Source: Pseudonocardia humida
GTDB lineage: Bacteria > Actinomycetota > Actinomycetes > Mycobacteriales > Pseudonocardiaceae
Direction: 5' to 3'
NCBI RefSeq assembly: GCF_023898865.1
Contig: NZ_JAGSOV010000011.1
Location: 1-64,000 of the forward strand
DNA length: 64,000 bases
Shown here one piece after another: positions 36,606 to 45,944 of this stretch (position 1 is the first letter of the stretch; each line of letters opens with the position of its first letter). The notes under the pieces were generated by a model. That model made no database searches. It saw nothing but the letters and a program-made list of their open reading frames with translations, and was not told where the DNA came from. The translations under genes and the position numbers were made by a program.

Positions 36606-37939
36606 CCGGCCGCGCGCCGGACCCCGACCGGGTCCCGGCGCGCGCGGTGCTGCGGCTGGCCGCGCCCGCGCTGCCGGTGCTGGCGGCCGAACCGCTCTAC
36701 CTGCTGGTCGACACGGCCGTCGTCGGCAGGCTCGGGGCACTGGCGCTGGCCGCGCTGGCCGTGGCGGGGGTGGTGTTCGTCCAGGTCACCAGCCAGCTGA
36801 ACTTCCTGTCCTACGGCACCACGGCCCGCGCCGCGCGGCTGCACGGCGCGGGCAGGCGGGCCGACGCGGTGGGCGAGGGCGTGCAGGCGACCTGGCTCGC
36901 GCTGGCGGTCGGGTTGGTGGTGCTGGGCGTGGGCCAGCTCGTGGCCGGCCCGGTCACCCGCGCCCTGGGCGACCAGCCGGAGATCGCCGGACCGGCGGAG
37001 TCCTGGCTGCGGGTCGCGCTCATCGGGGCTCCGCTGGTGCTGGTCACGCTGGCCGGCAACGGCTGGATGCGCGGCGTGCAGGACACCCGGTCCCCGCTGG
37101 TGTTCGTGCTGGCGGGCAACGGCCTGTCCGCGCTGGCCTGCCCGGTGCTGGTGCACGGCATCGGCGGCTGGGAGGGCATGGGCCTGGTCGGCTCGGCGAC
37201 GGCGAACGTCATCGGGCAGAGCCTGGCGGCCGCGCTGTTCCTCGGCGCGCTGACCCGCGCCGGGGCCGACTCGATCCGCCCCCGACCCGCGGTGCTGGTC
37301 CAGCAGCTCGCGCTGGGCCGCGACCTGCTGACCCGCAGCCTGGCCTTCCAGGCGTGCTTCCTGTCCGCGGCCGCGGTGGCCACCCGCTTCGGGGCCGGGG
37401 CCGCCGCGGCGCACCAGGTCGTGCTGCAGCTGTGGAACTTCATGGCACTGGTGCTGGACGCGGTGGCGATCGCGGCGCAGTCGCTGGTCGGCGCGGCGCT
37501 GGGCGGCGGGAGCGCCGCGCGGGCCAAGGCGCTGGCCGCCCAGGTCACCCGGTACGGGCTGGTGCTCGGGATCGGGTTCGGCGCGGTGTTCGCGGCGCTG
37601 GTGGGGGTGCTGCCCCCGGTGTTCACGCCGGACCCGGTGGTGCTCGCCGCGATCGTCGTGCCGTGGTGGTTCTTCGCCGCGCTGCAGCCGATCGCCGGGG
37701 TCGTGTTCGCGATCGACGGGGTGCTGCTGGGCGCCGGGGACGCCGCCTACCTGCGCACCACCACCCTGCTCGCGGCCGTGCTGGGCTTCCTGCCGCTGAT
37801 CTGGGCGTCGCTGGTCTTCGGCTGGGGGCTGGCCGGGATCTGGTCGGGGCTGGCCGGGTTCATGCTGGTGCGGCTGGCGGCGGTGCTGGCCCGGCTGCGG
37901 ACCGGGCGGTGGGCGGTGGTCGGCGTGCAGCGGCCCTGA
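36602..37939 (+). CDS. dinF: MATE-family efflux transporter, DinF type
   Basis: The 445-aa membrane protein has 12 hydrophobic segments in two halves, each beginning with the MATE pattern (LAAPALPVLAAEPLYLLVDTAVVGRLG; LARDL-like LGRDLLTRSLAFQA). MATE proteins export drugs or metabolites in exchange for H+ or Na+. Its position after rbfA-DHH matches dinF (Rv2836c) in M. tuberculosis. The GTG start overlaps the methyltransferase stop. Confidence 0.9.
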   Translation: MTGRAPDPDRVPARAVLRLAAPALPVLAAEPLYLLVDTAVVGRLGALALAALAVAGVVFVQVTSQLNFLSYGTTARAARLHGAGRRADAVGEGVQATWLALAVGLVVLGVGQLVAGPVTRALGDQPEIAGPAESWLRVALIGAPLVLVTLAGNGWMRGVQDTRSPLVFVLAGNGLSALACPVLVHGIGGWEGMGLVGSATANVIGQSLAAALFLGALTRAGADSIRPRPAVLVQQLALGRDLLTRSLAFQACFLSAAAVATRFGAGAAAAHQVVLQLWNFMALVLDAVAIAAQSLVGAALGGGSAARAKALAAQVTRYGLVLGIGFGAVFAALVGVLPPVFTPDPVVLAAIVVPWWFFAALQPIAGVVFAIDGVLLGAGDAAYLRTTTLLAAVLGFLPLIWASLVFGWGLAGIWSGLAGFMLVRLAAVLARLRTGRWAVVGVQRP

Positions 37940-37948
37940 CCGGGCGGG

Positions 37949-38632
37949 TCAGGGCAGCCCGAGCAGCCGCCGCCCGAGCCAGGTGGCGATCGCGTCGAGC
38001 TTCTCCGCCGAGCGCAGCCTGCGGGCCTCGTCGGCGCCGTCGGTCCACACCTCGCGGGCCTCGTCCCAGGCGAGGTCGCGGGTGAAGCGGACGGCGAGGT
38101 CGGTCAGGTGCCCGGCCTCGCCTGCGCCGAGCTCCTCGCGCAGCGGGTCGACCGCGGTCTCGACGGTGTCGACGAGCAGGCAGTAGTCGAGGTACTGGGC
38201 GGAGGCGGGGCCGCCGTCGTCGGGTGGGACGTGCTCCCAGGTGCTGACGAGCGCGGCGGCGAGGTCGAGGTTGAGGTGGGCGTTCACCCCGGCGACGGCG
38301 AAGGCCGCCGCAGGCGTCGACGGGTCGGCCCGGTTGTCGAGCAGCAGCCGCCACGCCGCGGGCACCTCCCGGGCGTCGGCGGTACGGCCGCCCAGCGCGG
38401 TGGCGAACCGGTCGGCGAGCTCGGTCTCCAACCGCGCCAGGAACGCGGGTGCGGCGAACCGGCCCTCACCCAGGAGGTCGGCGACCCGGGCGGTGATGTC
38501 GCGGTACAGGCCGGTGCACACGACGATCCCGTCGGTGGTCCCCGCCGTCGCGGTGGCGAGCGCGTGGTCGTGGACCTCGGCGAGCCTGCGCAGCACCTCG
38601 TCGATCGGCCCGGCCTCTCCGGTCGGCGGCAT
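37949..38632 (-). CDS. DUF5995 protein
   Basis: The 227-aa soluble helical protein matches DUF5995: GIVVCTGLYRDITARV near residue 45 and AGVNAHLNLDLAAALV near 125 are family features. The His/Asn in GVNAHLN suggest a metal or cofactor site, but the function is unknown. The ATG has GGAGGACG immediately upstream. It is convergent with the MATE gene (9-base gap) and divergent from the LuxR regulator. Confidence 0.8.
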   Translation of the reverse strand: MPPTGEAGPIDEVLRRLAEVHDHALATATAGTTDGIVVCTGLYRDITARVADLLGEGRFAAPAFLARLETELADRFATALGGRTADAREVPAAWRLLLDNRADPSTPAAAFAVAGVNAHLNLDLAAALVSTWEHVPPDDGGPASAQYLDYCLLVDTVETAVDPLREELGAGEAGHLTDLAVRFTRDLAWDEAREVWTDGADEARRLRSAEKLDAIATWLGRRLLGLP

Positions 38633-38790
38633 CGTCCTCCTTCGGTGAAACGGAGCCGTCCAGGATGACGAGCACCCCGACATGGACGTGATACATCCGC
38701 GCGGGCTGCCCGGAGGGACGGCCACGATCGGGGATCCTTCGATCACGGACAGCACCCGGATGCCGCCTGCCGCTGGTCGGTTCGGCCGAT

Positions 38791-38796
38791 TAACGT
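38791..38796 (+). promoter_or_regulatory. -10 box for leaderless LuxR regulator
   Basis: TAACGT is followed by exactly seven bases (CGCCCAC) and the GTG start. No obvious -35 is seen. Confidence 0.55.
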
Positions 38797-38803
38797 CGCC
38801 CAC

Positions 38804-41719
38804 GTGAGCGGGCGCTCGATCCCTCCCCCCGCGGTCGGGCGGATCCTCGTGGGGCGCGACAGGGAGCGCGCCCGGCTGGGCGCCGCGCTGGCCGAGGCGG
38901 CCGCCGGGCGGATGGCGGCGGTCTTCGTCACCGGGGAGGCGGGTGTCGGCAAGTCCCGGCTGGTCGCCGAGCTGGTCGCGCAGGCGCGGGCGGGCGGGGC
39001 CGTCGTCCTGGCCGGCGCCGCCTCCGGGGTCGCCGGGAGCCCACCGTTCCGCCCGGTGCTCTCCGGGCTGCGCGCGCTGCGGAGCTCCCGGGACGCCACC
39101 GAGCCGCCCGAGCCGTGGGCCGACCGGCTCGACGAGCTGCTCGCGGCCGCGCCGACCGGGGCCGCGCCCTCGCGGGCCGAGGTGATGGACCTGCTGCACC
39201 GGGCCGTGCTGCGGCTGGCCGAGACCTCGGTGGTGGTCCTGGTGGTGGAGGACCTGCAGTGGGTCGACCGGTCCACGCGCGACCTGCTCGCGTACCTGGT
39301 CGCCGACCCGCCCCCCGGGCGGGTGCTGCTGGTCGCCACGCACCGCACGGGCCGCCGCCCGGACACCGCCTCCGCCCGCGTGCTGATCGGTGAGCTGGCC
39401 CGCCACCAGCGGGTCCGCACCGTCGACGTCGCCCCGCTGGCCCGCGCGGCGGTGGCGGAGCTGGTGGAGTCGGCCGCGCCCGGGCGGCCGGAGCTGGTCG
39501 AGCTGGTGTGGCAGCGCTCGGCGGGCAACGCGCTCATCGCCGAGCAGACCCTGCTCGCCGCCCTGGACGGCGACCCGCTGGCGCTGCCCGTGGGCCTGCG
39601 CGAGCTGGTGCTGTCGCGGCTGGCCCTGCTGTCCGGCGACGCGCTGCGCGCGGTCCGGGCCGTCGCGGTGGCCGACGGCCCGTTGCCGCACCGGCTGCTG
39701 GAGGCCGTGCTGGGCGGCGGCGGCGAGCTGCTCGGCGCGCTGCGCGAGGCCGCCGATGCCGGGATCGTCGTCGCCGAGGACGCGGGGGAGGCCCACCGCG
39801 ACTCCTACCGGCTGCCCAACGGGCTGCTCACCGAGGTGGTCCGGCGCGAGCTGCTGCCCGGTGAGCGGATCGACCTGCACCGCCGCTACGCCGCGGCGTT
39901 GTCCGCGGGGTGGGCGCGCGAGCTGCCCGGTGTCGACATCCGGCTCGCGCACCACTGGCACGCCGCGGGCGAGGACGGGCCGGCGCTGGCCGCCGCCGTC
40001 GCCGCGGCGCGGTCGGCCGAGGCCGCGCACGACCTCGCCGCGGCGCACCGGCACTGGCTGCGCGCCGCCGGGCTGGCCGGTCGCTCCCGCGGGGAGGTGA
40101 CCGTCGACCGGACGGGCTGCCTGGAGCGCGCGGCCGAGTGCGCCCACCTGGCAGGCGATCCCGCCGCGGCGGTCGTGGCGCTGTCCGCCGTCGCCGGATC
40201 CGGCGAGCGGGCCCGGGCGGAGCGGGCCGCGCGGCTGGCCGAGTACCTGCTGGCGGCGGGCCGCGGCCGGGAGGCCGGTCCGCTGCTCGACCGGGCCGGT
40301 GCGGCGCGGGACGCCGGGGCCGAGGTGCTGGGCGCGCGGGCCGAGCTGCTGTGGGCCGCGGGGGAGGTCTCGGGGGCCCAGGAGACCGCGGGGCGGCTGC
40401 TGGGCGTGGTCGGGTCGGCCGCCCCGGCGGCGCGGGCCCGGTGCCTGGCGGTGCTGGGCGCGAGCAGGCGCGACCCGGCCGCGGGTGAGGTCCTGCTGCG
40501 CGAGGCGGTGGCGACGGCCGAGCGGTCGGGCGACCCGGCCGCCATCGCCCGGACCCACCGCGGCCTGGCCGAGCTGCTGTGCGGCCCGCTCGACGAGCCC
40601 GCCCGCGGCGCGGAGGCCGCCGTCGCCGGCGCCGACCGGGCCGCCGCGCTGGGCATGGCCCGCGGCGCGGGCGCCGGCCTGCTGGCCGTGGCCGCCGCCG
40701 GGCTGTTCGGCCTGGGCCGCTGGGACGAGGCCGCGGCGGTCCTGGAGCGGGCCTGGCGGACGGCGCCGACGGGCGTCGCCGAGCTGGAGGTGCGGCTGGC
40801 GCGGGCCCGGCTGAGCACCGCCCGCGGCCGCTTCGCCGACGCCGAGGACGACCTCGCGGCGGCGCGGCCGCTCGCGGCCGGCACCCCGGGCCCCCACCAC
40901 CGCGTCGCGCTGCTGACCGCGGCCGCCGACCTGGCCCTGTGGCGGCTGCGCCCGGACCTCGCGCTCGACCACGTGGCCGCCGCGCTCGACGTCCTGGAGC
41001 AGGGCCCCGACCAGCCGGAACCGCTCGCCGCGGTGCTGGAGCGGGGCGCGCGGGCCCGGGCCGAGCTGACCCGCCTGGGCGTCCGGCGTCCCGACGACGG
41101 GCTGACCGCCCGATCGCGCCGCCACGGCGACGAGCCGGCCCGCCGGGCGGCGGAACCGACACCGTCGGCGCGGGCCGGTGCGCTGGGCAGGCTCGCCGAG
41201 GAGGGCCGCGCCGCCGACCGGTCCGACCCGCAGGCCTGGGAGCGGGTCGTGCGGGCCTGGGCCGACCTGGGCAGGCCCTACCCGACCGCCTACGGGCACC
41301 TGCGCCGGGCCGAGGGGCTGCTGGCCCGGCGGGCCAACTCGGCGGCCGGGGTCACCGCGCTGCGCGAGGCCGCCCGGACGGCCGAAGGGCTGGGCGCAGT
41401 GCCGCTGCTCACCGAGGTCCGCGAGCTGGCCGAGCGGGCGCGCGTGCGGCTCGCCGGCGCCGACCCGGTCCCCGCCGCGGCGGTCGGGGCCCGCGCCGAC
41501 GAGGACGACGAGCTGGACGCCCTGACCGCCCGCGAGCTGGAGGTCCTGGTCGAGCTGGCCGGCGGGCGGACCAACCGGGAGATCGCCGGGCGGCTGTTCA
41601 TCAGCGAGAAGACCGTGGGCGTCCACGTCAGCCGGATCTACGCGAAGATCGGCGTGCACAGCCGGGTGCAGGCCAGCGCGGTGCTGCTGCGCTGCCGCCC
41701 CGAGCGCCGCCGCCGCTGA
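38804..41719 (+). CDS. Large ATP-binding LuxR-family regulator (LAL type)
   Basis: The 971-aa protein is a LAL/STAND regulator: an N-terminal AAA-type ATPase with Walker A GEAGVGKS (44-51) and Walker B VVLVVEDLQWVD (around 145-156), a long Ala/Arg-rich TPR-like middle region, and a C-terminal LuxR HTH (about 905-960; LTARELEVLVELAGGRTNREIAG, then SEKTVGVHVSRIYAKIGV). Such proteins activate nearby operons on ligand binding. No target is obvious here. The start is GTG, with a -10 box seven bases upstream. Confidence 0.92.
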   Translation: MSGRSIPPPAVGRILVGRDRERARLGAALAEAAAGRMAAVFVTGEAGVGKSRLVAELVAQARAGGAVVLAGAASGVAGSPPFRPVLSGLRALRSSRDATEPPEPWADRLDELLAAAPTGAAPSRAEVMDLLHRAVLRLAETSVVVLVVEDLQWVDRSTRDLLAYLVADPPPGRVLLVATHRTGRRPDTASARVLIGELARHQRVRTVDVAPLARAAVAELVESAAPGRPELVELVWQRSAGNALIAEQTLLAALDGDPLALPVGLRELVLSRLALLSGDALRAVRAVAVADGPLPHRLLEAVLGGGGELLGALREAADAGIVVAEDAGEAHRDSYRLPNGLLTEVVRRELLPGERIDLHRRYAAALSAGWARELPGVDIRLAHHWHAAGEDGPALAAAVAAARSAEAAHDLAAAHRHWLRAAGLAGRSRGEVTVDRTGCLERAAECAHLAGDPAAAVVALSAVAGSGERARAERAARLAEYLLAAGRGREAGPLLDRAGAARDAGAEVLGARAELLWAAGEVSGAQETAGRLLGVVGSAAPAARARCLAVLGASRRDPAAGEVLLREAVATAERSGDPAAIARTHRGLAELLCGPLDEPARGAEAAVAGADRAAALGMARGAGAGLLAVAAAGLFGLGRWDEAAAVLERAWRTAPTGVAELEVRLARARLSTARGRFADAEDDLAAARPLAAGTPGPHHRVALLTAAADLALWRLRPDLALDHVAAALDVLEQGPDQPEPLAAVLERGARARAELTRLGVRRPDDGLTARSRRHGDEPARRAAEPTPSARAGALGRLAEEGRAADRSDPQAWERVVRAWADLGRPYPTAYGHLRRAEGLLARRANSAAGVTALREAARTAEGLGAVPLLTEVRELAERARVRLAGADPVPAAAVGARADEDDELDALTARELEVLVELAGGRTNREIAGRLFISEKTVGVHVSRIYAKIGVHSRVQASAVLLRCRPERRRR

Positions 41720-41737
41720 GGCCGGGCCCGGCACCGC

Positions 41738-42307
41738 TCAGCCCACGGGGGCCGGTTCGGCCTCGAACCGGGCGCGGACCTGGTCCAGCACCCGGGCCCG
41801 GGTCGGCCCCAGGCTGCCCACCGGGATGCCGGTGATCCGCGACACCTCGGCGTAGGGGCGCGCCTCCCCGCCGAACAGCGCCCGCATCACCGTGCGCCCC
41901 CGCGGCGGCAGCCCGCCGATGATGTCCCACAGGCGGGCGGCGGTGTCGGCGTCGACCACCCGCTGCTCGACGTCGTCGACCGGGGCGGGCACTGCGTCCA
42001 TGCCGCTGACCACTGTGCCCCGGCCCTCGCGCAGGATGCGCAGGCACTCCCGGGAGGCGGTGGTGGCCAGCCAGCCGCCGAGCCGGTCCGGGTCGCGCAC
42101 CGCGGCGAGGTTCTCCAGCAGCCGCAGCCAGGTGCGCTGCTCGGCGTCGCGGGCGTCGGCGTCCTGCAGGCGGAACGAGCGGGTCACCCCGCGGACCAGG
42201 TCGCCGTACCGGCGCAGGATCTCGGCCCACGCGCGGTCGTCCCCCTGGCCGGCCAGGGCCAGCAGGTCGGCGACGGCGGGGGTGGCGGGGACCGGCGGAC
42301 GGGTCAT
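41738..42307 (-). CDS. ECF-type sigma-70 family factor
   Basis: The 189-aa protein has sigma region 2 (WAEILRRYGDLVRGVTRSF... WLRLLENLAAV, about 27-70) and region 4 (LPPRGRTVMRALFGGEARPYAEVSRITGIPVGSLGPTRARVLDQV). The 'PVGSLGPTRARV' helix is typical of sigma factors that recruit as single-subunit ECFs. No anti-sigma gene is adjacent, so its control is unknown. ATG start with GAGGAGC. It is convergent with the LuxR gene and divergent from truB. Confidence 0.88.
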   Translation of the reverse strand: MTRPPVPATPAVADLLALAGQGDDRAWAEILRRYGDLVRGVTRSFRLQDADARDAEQRTWLRLLENLAAVRDPDRLGGWLATTASRECLRILREGRGTVVSGMDAVPAPVDDVEQRVVDADTAARLWDIIGGLPPRGRTVMRALFGGEARPYAEVSRITGIPVGSLGPTRARVLDQVRARFEAEPAPVG

Positions 42308-42473
42308 GGGCGCTCCTCGGTCGACGGGCCGGGTCGGGGGCCGCGGCCCCGTCCACCTTCACGGCCCGACTGCGTTGCGTCGTCAGGGCAACGCCCTACG
42401 TGGCCGCCCGAGGACGCCCTACTTCTGCGGAGCCGGTGCGCCCTGGCCGCCGCCCGGCGGGGACAATCGCCCG

Positions 42474-43361
42474 ATGACGGCGACGACGACCGCGTCCGGC
42501 CTCGTCGTGGTGGCCAAGCCGGACGGCCTCACCTCCCACGACGTGGTGGCCCGGCTGCGGCGGATCCTGCGCACCCGCAAGGTCGGCCACGCCGGCACGC
42601 TCGACCCGATGGCGACCGGCGTGCTGGTGTGCGGGGTCGGCCGGGGCACCAAGCTGCTGGGGCACCTGGCGCTGGACACCAAGGCCTACACCGCCACCAT
42701 CCGGCTGGGCGCCGTCACGACCACCGACGACGCCGAGGGCGAGGTCGTCTCCACGGCCGACGCGTCGGGGGTGGGCGAGGACGCCGTGCTGGCCGGCATG
42801 GCCGCGCTGACCGGGGCCATCGAGCAGGTGCCCAGCTCGGTCAGCGCCATCAAGGTCGACGGCAAGCGGGCCTACGCGATGGTCCGGGCCGGGGAGCAGG
42901 TGGTGCTGGCGGCCCGCCCGGTCACCGTGTCGGACTTCACACTGCTGGCCCGCCGCGACGGCGACGGCCACGTCGACCTGGACGTGCGGGTGGAGTGCAC
43001 CTCCGGCACCTACGTGCGCGCGCTGGCCCGCGACCTGGGCGCCGGGCTCGGCGTCGGGGGCCACCTCACCGCCCTGCGGCGCACCCGGGTCGGCCCGTTC
43101 ACCCTGGAACACGCCCGCACGCTGGAGCAGCTGGAGGCCGATCCCGGGCTCTCGCTGCCGCTGGACGAGGCCGTCTCGGTCGCGTTCGCGCGCCGCGACG
43201 TCGACGCCGCGCTGGCCACCGACCTGTCCCACGGCCGCCCGCTGCCCCCGGCCGACCTGCCCGGCACCTACGGCGTCTTCGGACCGGACGGCGCGGTGAT
43301 CGCGCTGGTCAGCGAGCGCGAGGGGCTGGCGCGCCCGGTCGTGGTGCTCGCACCGGCGTGA
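42474..43361 (+). CDS. truB: tRNA pseudouridine-55 synthase
   Basis: The 295-aa enzyme makes pseudouridine 55 in the T loop of tRNA. The catalytic Asp is in GHAGTLDPMATGVL (D44); KAYTATIRLG and CTSGTYVRALARDLG are other TruB signatures, and a C-terminal PUA-like segment (RPLPP..GVFGPDG) follows. GACAAT lies six bases before the ATG, consistent with a leaderless message. It is followed by ribF as in M. tuberculosis. Confidence 0.95.
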   Translation: MTATTTASGLVVVAKPDGLTSHDVVARLRRILRTRKVGHAGTLDPMATGVLVCGVGRGTKLLGHLALDTKAYTATIRLGAVTTTDDAEGEVVSTADASGVGEDAVLAGMAALTGAIEQVPSSVSAIKVDGKRAYAMVRAGEQVVLAARPVTVSDFTLLARRDGDGHVDLDVRVECTSGTYVRALARDLGAGLGVGGHLTALRRTRVGPFTLEHARTLEQLEADPGLSLPLDEAVSVAFARRDVDAALATDLSHGRPLPPADLPGTYGVFGPDGAVIALVSEREGLARPVVVLAPA

Positions 43362-43412
43362 CCACGCGACCGGCGCGCGGTGCCGTCCCGCAGCGCGCCG
43401 CACGGGTTTCCG

Positions 43413-43418
43413 TAGGCT
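43413..43418 (+). promoter_or_regulatory. -10 box for leaderless ribF
   Basis: TAGGCT is followed by seven bases (CCGCGGT) and the GTG of ribF. The same hexamer and spacing recur at thyX. Confidence 0.6.
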
Positions 43419-43425
43419 CCGCGGT

Positions 43426-44391
43426 GTGCAGCGCTGGCGTGGCCTGGAGGCCGTTCCGAACGGATGGGGGCGCAGCGTCGTCACCGTCGGGGTCTTCGAC
43501 GGGGTGCACCGCGGGCACCAGCAGCTGATCGGGCACGCGGTGCGCCGGGGCCGGGAGCGCGACCTGCCCGTGGTCGTCGTGACGTTCGACCCGCACCCCG
43601 CCGAGGTGGTCCGCCCCGGCAGCCACCCCGCCCGGCTGACCGCGCTCGGCCGGCGCGCCGACCTCGTGGCCGAGCTGGGCGTGGAGGCGTTCTGCGTGCT
43701 GCCGTTCAGCGTGGAGCTCTCCCGCACCCCGCCCGCCGAGTTCGCCCACGAGGTGCTCGTCGAGCGGCTGCACGCGGCCGACGTGGTGGTCGGGCGCAAC
43801 TTCACCTTCGGCCACCGCGCCCAGGGCGACGTGGCCATGCTGACCCGGCTGGGGGAGCGGTTCGGCTTCGGCGTCGAGGGCCTCGACCTGATCACCGACG
43901 ACGGCGTCACGTTCTCCTCGACCTACATCCGCTCCTGCATCGACGCCGGCGACGTCGAGGCGGCCACGACCGCGCTGGGTCGCCCGCACCGCGTCGAGGG
44001 GGTGGTCGTGCACGGCGACCGCCGCGGCCGCGAGCTCGGCTTCCCCACGGCCAACGTCTCCGCCCCGCCGTTCACGGCGCTGCCCGCCGACGGCGTCTAC
44101 GCGGGCCGGTTCGCGATCTCCCCGACCGGCGTCGGCGCGCCGGGCGCGGGCGGGGCGCCGGAGCGGCGGCTGCCCGCGGCGATCTCGGTGGGCACCAACC
44201 CGACGTTCTCCGGGCGCGAGCGCACCGTCGAGGCCTACGTCCTCGACGTCGACGAGGACTTCTACGGCTTCGAGGTCGCCGTGGACTTCACCCACCGGCT
44301 GCGCGGGCAGGAGCGCTTCGACGACGTCGACGCGCTGGTCACCCAGATGCACAAGGACGTGGCCCGCACCCGCGAGCTGCTCGGCGGCTGA
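43426..44391 (+). CDS. ribF: Bifunctional riboflavin kinase/FAD synthetase
   Basis: The 321-aa enzyme converts riboflavin to FMN and then FAD. The N-terminal adenylyltransferase domain has GVFDGVHRGHQQLI (about 22-35; HIGH-like HRGH), VVVGRNFTFGH and STYIRSCI. The C-terminal kinase domain has HGDRRGRELGFPTANV and ISVGTNPTF. No FMN riboswitch is visible upstream. The GTG start has a -10 box seven bases before it. Confidence 0.96.
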   Translation: MQRWRGLEAVPNGWGRSVVTVGVFDGVHRGHQQLIGHAVRRGRERDLPVVVVTFDPHPAEVVRPGSHPARLTALGRRADLVAELGVEAFCVLPFSVELSRTPPAEFAHEVLVERLHAADVVVGRNFTFGHRAQGDVAMLTRLGERFGFGVEGLDLITDDGVTFSSTYIRSCIDAGDVEAATTALGRPHRVEGVVVHGDRRGRELGFPTANVSAPPFTALPADGVYAGRFAISPTGVGAPGAGGAPERRLPAAISVGTNPTFSGRERTVEAYVLDVDEDFYGFEVAVDFTHRLRGQERFDDVDALVTQMHKDVARTRELLGG

Positions 44392-44452
44392 CCCGGCACG
44401 GGTTTGCCCGTTCGGCCACGAAGCGGCCCCCGCTCCTGCGAGCATGCCCGGT

Positions 44453-45091
44453 ATGACAGCGGTGATCGGCGGGGCGATCGGTGGGGTGGCCGGTGGGGTG
44501 GCCGGTGGGGTGACCGGCGGGACGGCGGGGCGGATCGCGGCGAACCGCGAGCGGCAGCGCGAGCTCTACGGCGCCCCCCTGGGAGACCGGGTCCGCGCGC
44601 TGACCGCGGCCCTGCGGGTCTCGCAGGCGCGGCTGGCCAAGGCGCTCGGGCTCAGCCCGGCGATGCTCAGCCAGCTGGCCAGCGCCCGCCGGGTGAAGAT
44701 CGGCGACCCGGCCGTGCTGGCCCGGCTGCTCCTGCTCGACCAGCGCTGCCGCGCCCTGCCCGAGCGGCCCGGCGCCCGCGCGGTCGAGGCGCTGCTGGCC
44801 GAGGTCGCGGCGGCCCGCTGGCACTGGTCGGGAGGCGCGCCGAGCCCTGGCCCGGGGCGTCCGCTGCGCCGGGTGGCCCCCCGGACCCCGTCGGCCGCGG
44901 ACGCGCTGCGCACCGTCGCGGAACCGGCCCGGCTCGCGGCCGCGGCGGCCGCGCTGGGCACCGCGTTCCCCGAGCTGGCCGAGGTGCTGCGCCAGGCGGC
45001 CGCGCGGCCGCGGGCCGCGGGTCGGCCGGGACCGGGGAGCCGCCGCCGGGGTGGCGTGTCGTCGACCCCGCCACCTGGCACATCACGCTGA
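44453..45091 (+). CDS. Helix-turn-helix DNA-binding protein
   Basis: The 212-aa product starts with a Gly-rich segment (AIGGVAGGVAGGVTGG) encoded by a 12-base tandem repeat. An XRE-type HTH follows at about 45-85 (LTAALRVSQARLAKALGLS, then PAMLSQLASARRVKIGDP). The region after 100 is Ala-rich and helical. The last 30 residues ([17 protein letters not shown]...) are low complexity and overlap the remnant of a 2'-5' RNA ligase in another frame, so the original C-terminus may be lost. ATG at 44453 has GAGCAT seven bases upstream; ATG 44444 is an alternative. Confidence 0.75.
   Translation: MTAVIGGAIGGVAGGVAGGVTGGTAGRIAANRERQRELYGAPLGDRVRALTAALRVSQARLAKALGLSPAMLSQLASARRVKIGDPAVLARLLLLDQRCRALPERPGARAVEALLAEVAAARWHWSGGAPSPGPGRPLRRVAPRTPSAADALRTVAEPARLAAAAAALGTAFPELAEVLRQAAARPRAAGRPGPGSRRRGGVSSTPPPGTSR
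44481..44520 (+). repeat. 12-base tandem repeat in HTH gene
   Basis: About three copies of GGTGGGGTGGCC stand in tandem, in frame, encoding GGVAGGVAGGV. Copy number could vary by slippage without shifting the frame. Confidence 0.75.
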
Positions 45092-45477
45092 TGTTCTACG
45101 GCGAGGCCGACCCCGGGGTGCTCGCCCGCCGGCTCGACCGGGCCGCGCTCGGGCTGCCCGCTCCGCGGCTGCGCACCGCGGGCGCGGGTGCGTTCGACGG
45201 GGTGCGGTGGGCCGGCGTGCAGGCCGAGCCCGCCGCGGAGCTGCGCGGGTTGGTGGAGGTGGTCGGCGGGCAGGGGGAGCGGTTCGTGCCGCACGTGACG
45301 CTGCTGCGCCGCCGGGCCCGGCCGGGTCCGGCGGCCGTGGCCGACCCGCCCACCCCGTGGGCCGGGCACGGCGGACCGTGGTGGCGGCCCGCGGACCTGC
45401 TGCTGGTCAGCAGCGAACCGGCGCGCGGCGGGTCGCGCTACCGGGTGGTCCACCGGGTGCCGCTGCAGGGCGGGTAG
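45034..45477 (+). pseudogene. 5'-truncated 2'-5' RNA ligase (LigT/ThpR family)
   Basis: The frame preserves both catalytic HxT motifs of the 2H phosphoesterase family (WHITLMF and PHVTLLR) and the C-terminal region to a TAG stop. Family proteins normally have about 30 residues before the first motif, beginning MRLF or similar. Here the frame has no ATG, GTG or TTG upstream for nearly 200 bases, and the conserved part begins abruptly at PPGWRVVDPATWH within the 3' end of the HTH gene. A deletion joining the two genes is the simplest reading; a sequencing frameshift is the alternative. Confidence 0.65.
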
Positions 45478-45615
45478 CCGCCGCCCCGTGGGGCGTTCGA
45501 TCGTTGCTGGTACCGTTGGACGCGGGTCCGGCTGCAGTCCGTGGCGGCCGCGCACCGTCTCCGGCTCCCCTCGTGCGGAGCCCGGCCTCACGGCACAGCA
45601 ACGAAAGAGGACCAC

Positions 45616-45885
45616 GTGGCACTCGACGCCGCACAGAAGAAGACCATCCTGACGTCCTACGGGGTGCACGAGACCGACACCGGGTCCCCCGAGGCCCAGG
45701 TCGCCCTGCTCACCAAGCGCATCAGCGACCTCACCGAGCACCTCAAGATGCACAAGCACGACCACCACTCCCGGCGCGGTCTGCTGCTGCTGGTCGGCCG
45801 CCGCCGCCGGCTGCTGAAGTACCTGCGCCAGGTGGATGTGGCGCGCTACCGCTCCCTGATCGAGCGCCTCGGCATCCGCCGCTGA
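45616..45885 (+). CDS. rpsO: 30S ribosomal protein S15
   Basis: The 89-aa protein binds 16S rRNA helices 20-22. The whole family pattern is present ([46 protein letters not shown]). GTG start with AAAGAGGA upstream. It is followed by a hairpin and then pnp, the order seen in nearly all bacteria. Confidence 0.98.
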   Translation: MALDAAQKKTILTSYGVHETDTGSPEAQVALLTKRISDLTEHLKMHKHDHHSRRGLLLLVGRRRRLLKYLRQVDVARYRSLIERLGIRR

Positions 45886-45894
45886 ACCACCCGT

Positions 45895-45924
45895 GGCCCG
45901 GTCCGCCTGCTGGCGGGCCGGGCC
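45895..45924. terminator. Hairpin after rpsO
   Basis: Arms 45895-45907 and 45912-45924 form a 13-bp stem with one G-U pair and a 4-base loop, nine bases after the rpsO stop. It probably terminates or processes the rpsO message before pnp. Confidence 0.7.
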
Positions 45925-45944
45925 GCGGTCCGATTTACTGCACG

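Noticed and set aside
41720..42307. ECF sigma factor and LuxR regulator as a regulatory pair
   Set aside because: They are convergent and share no visible motif or partner; proximity alone does not support it.
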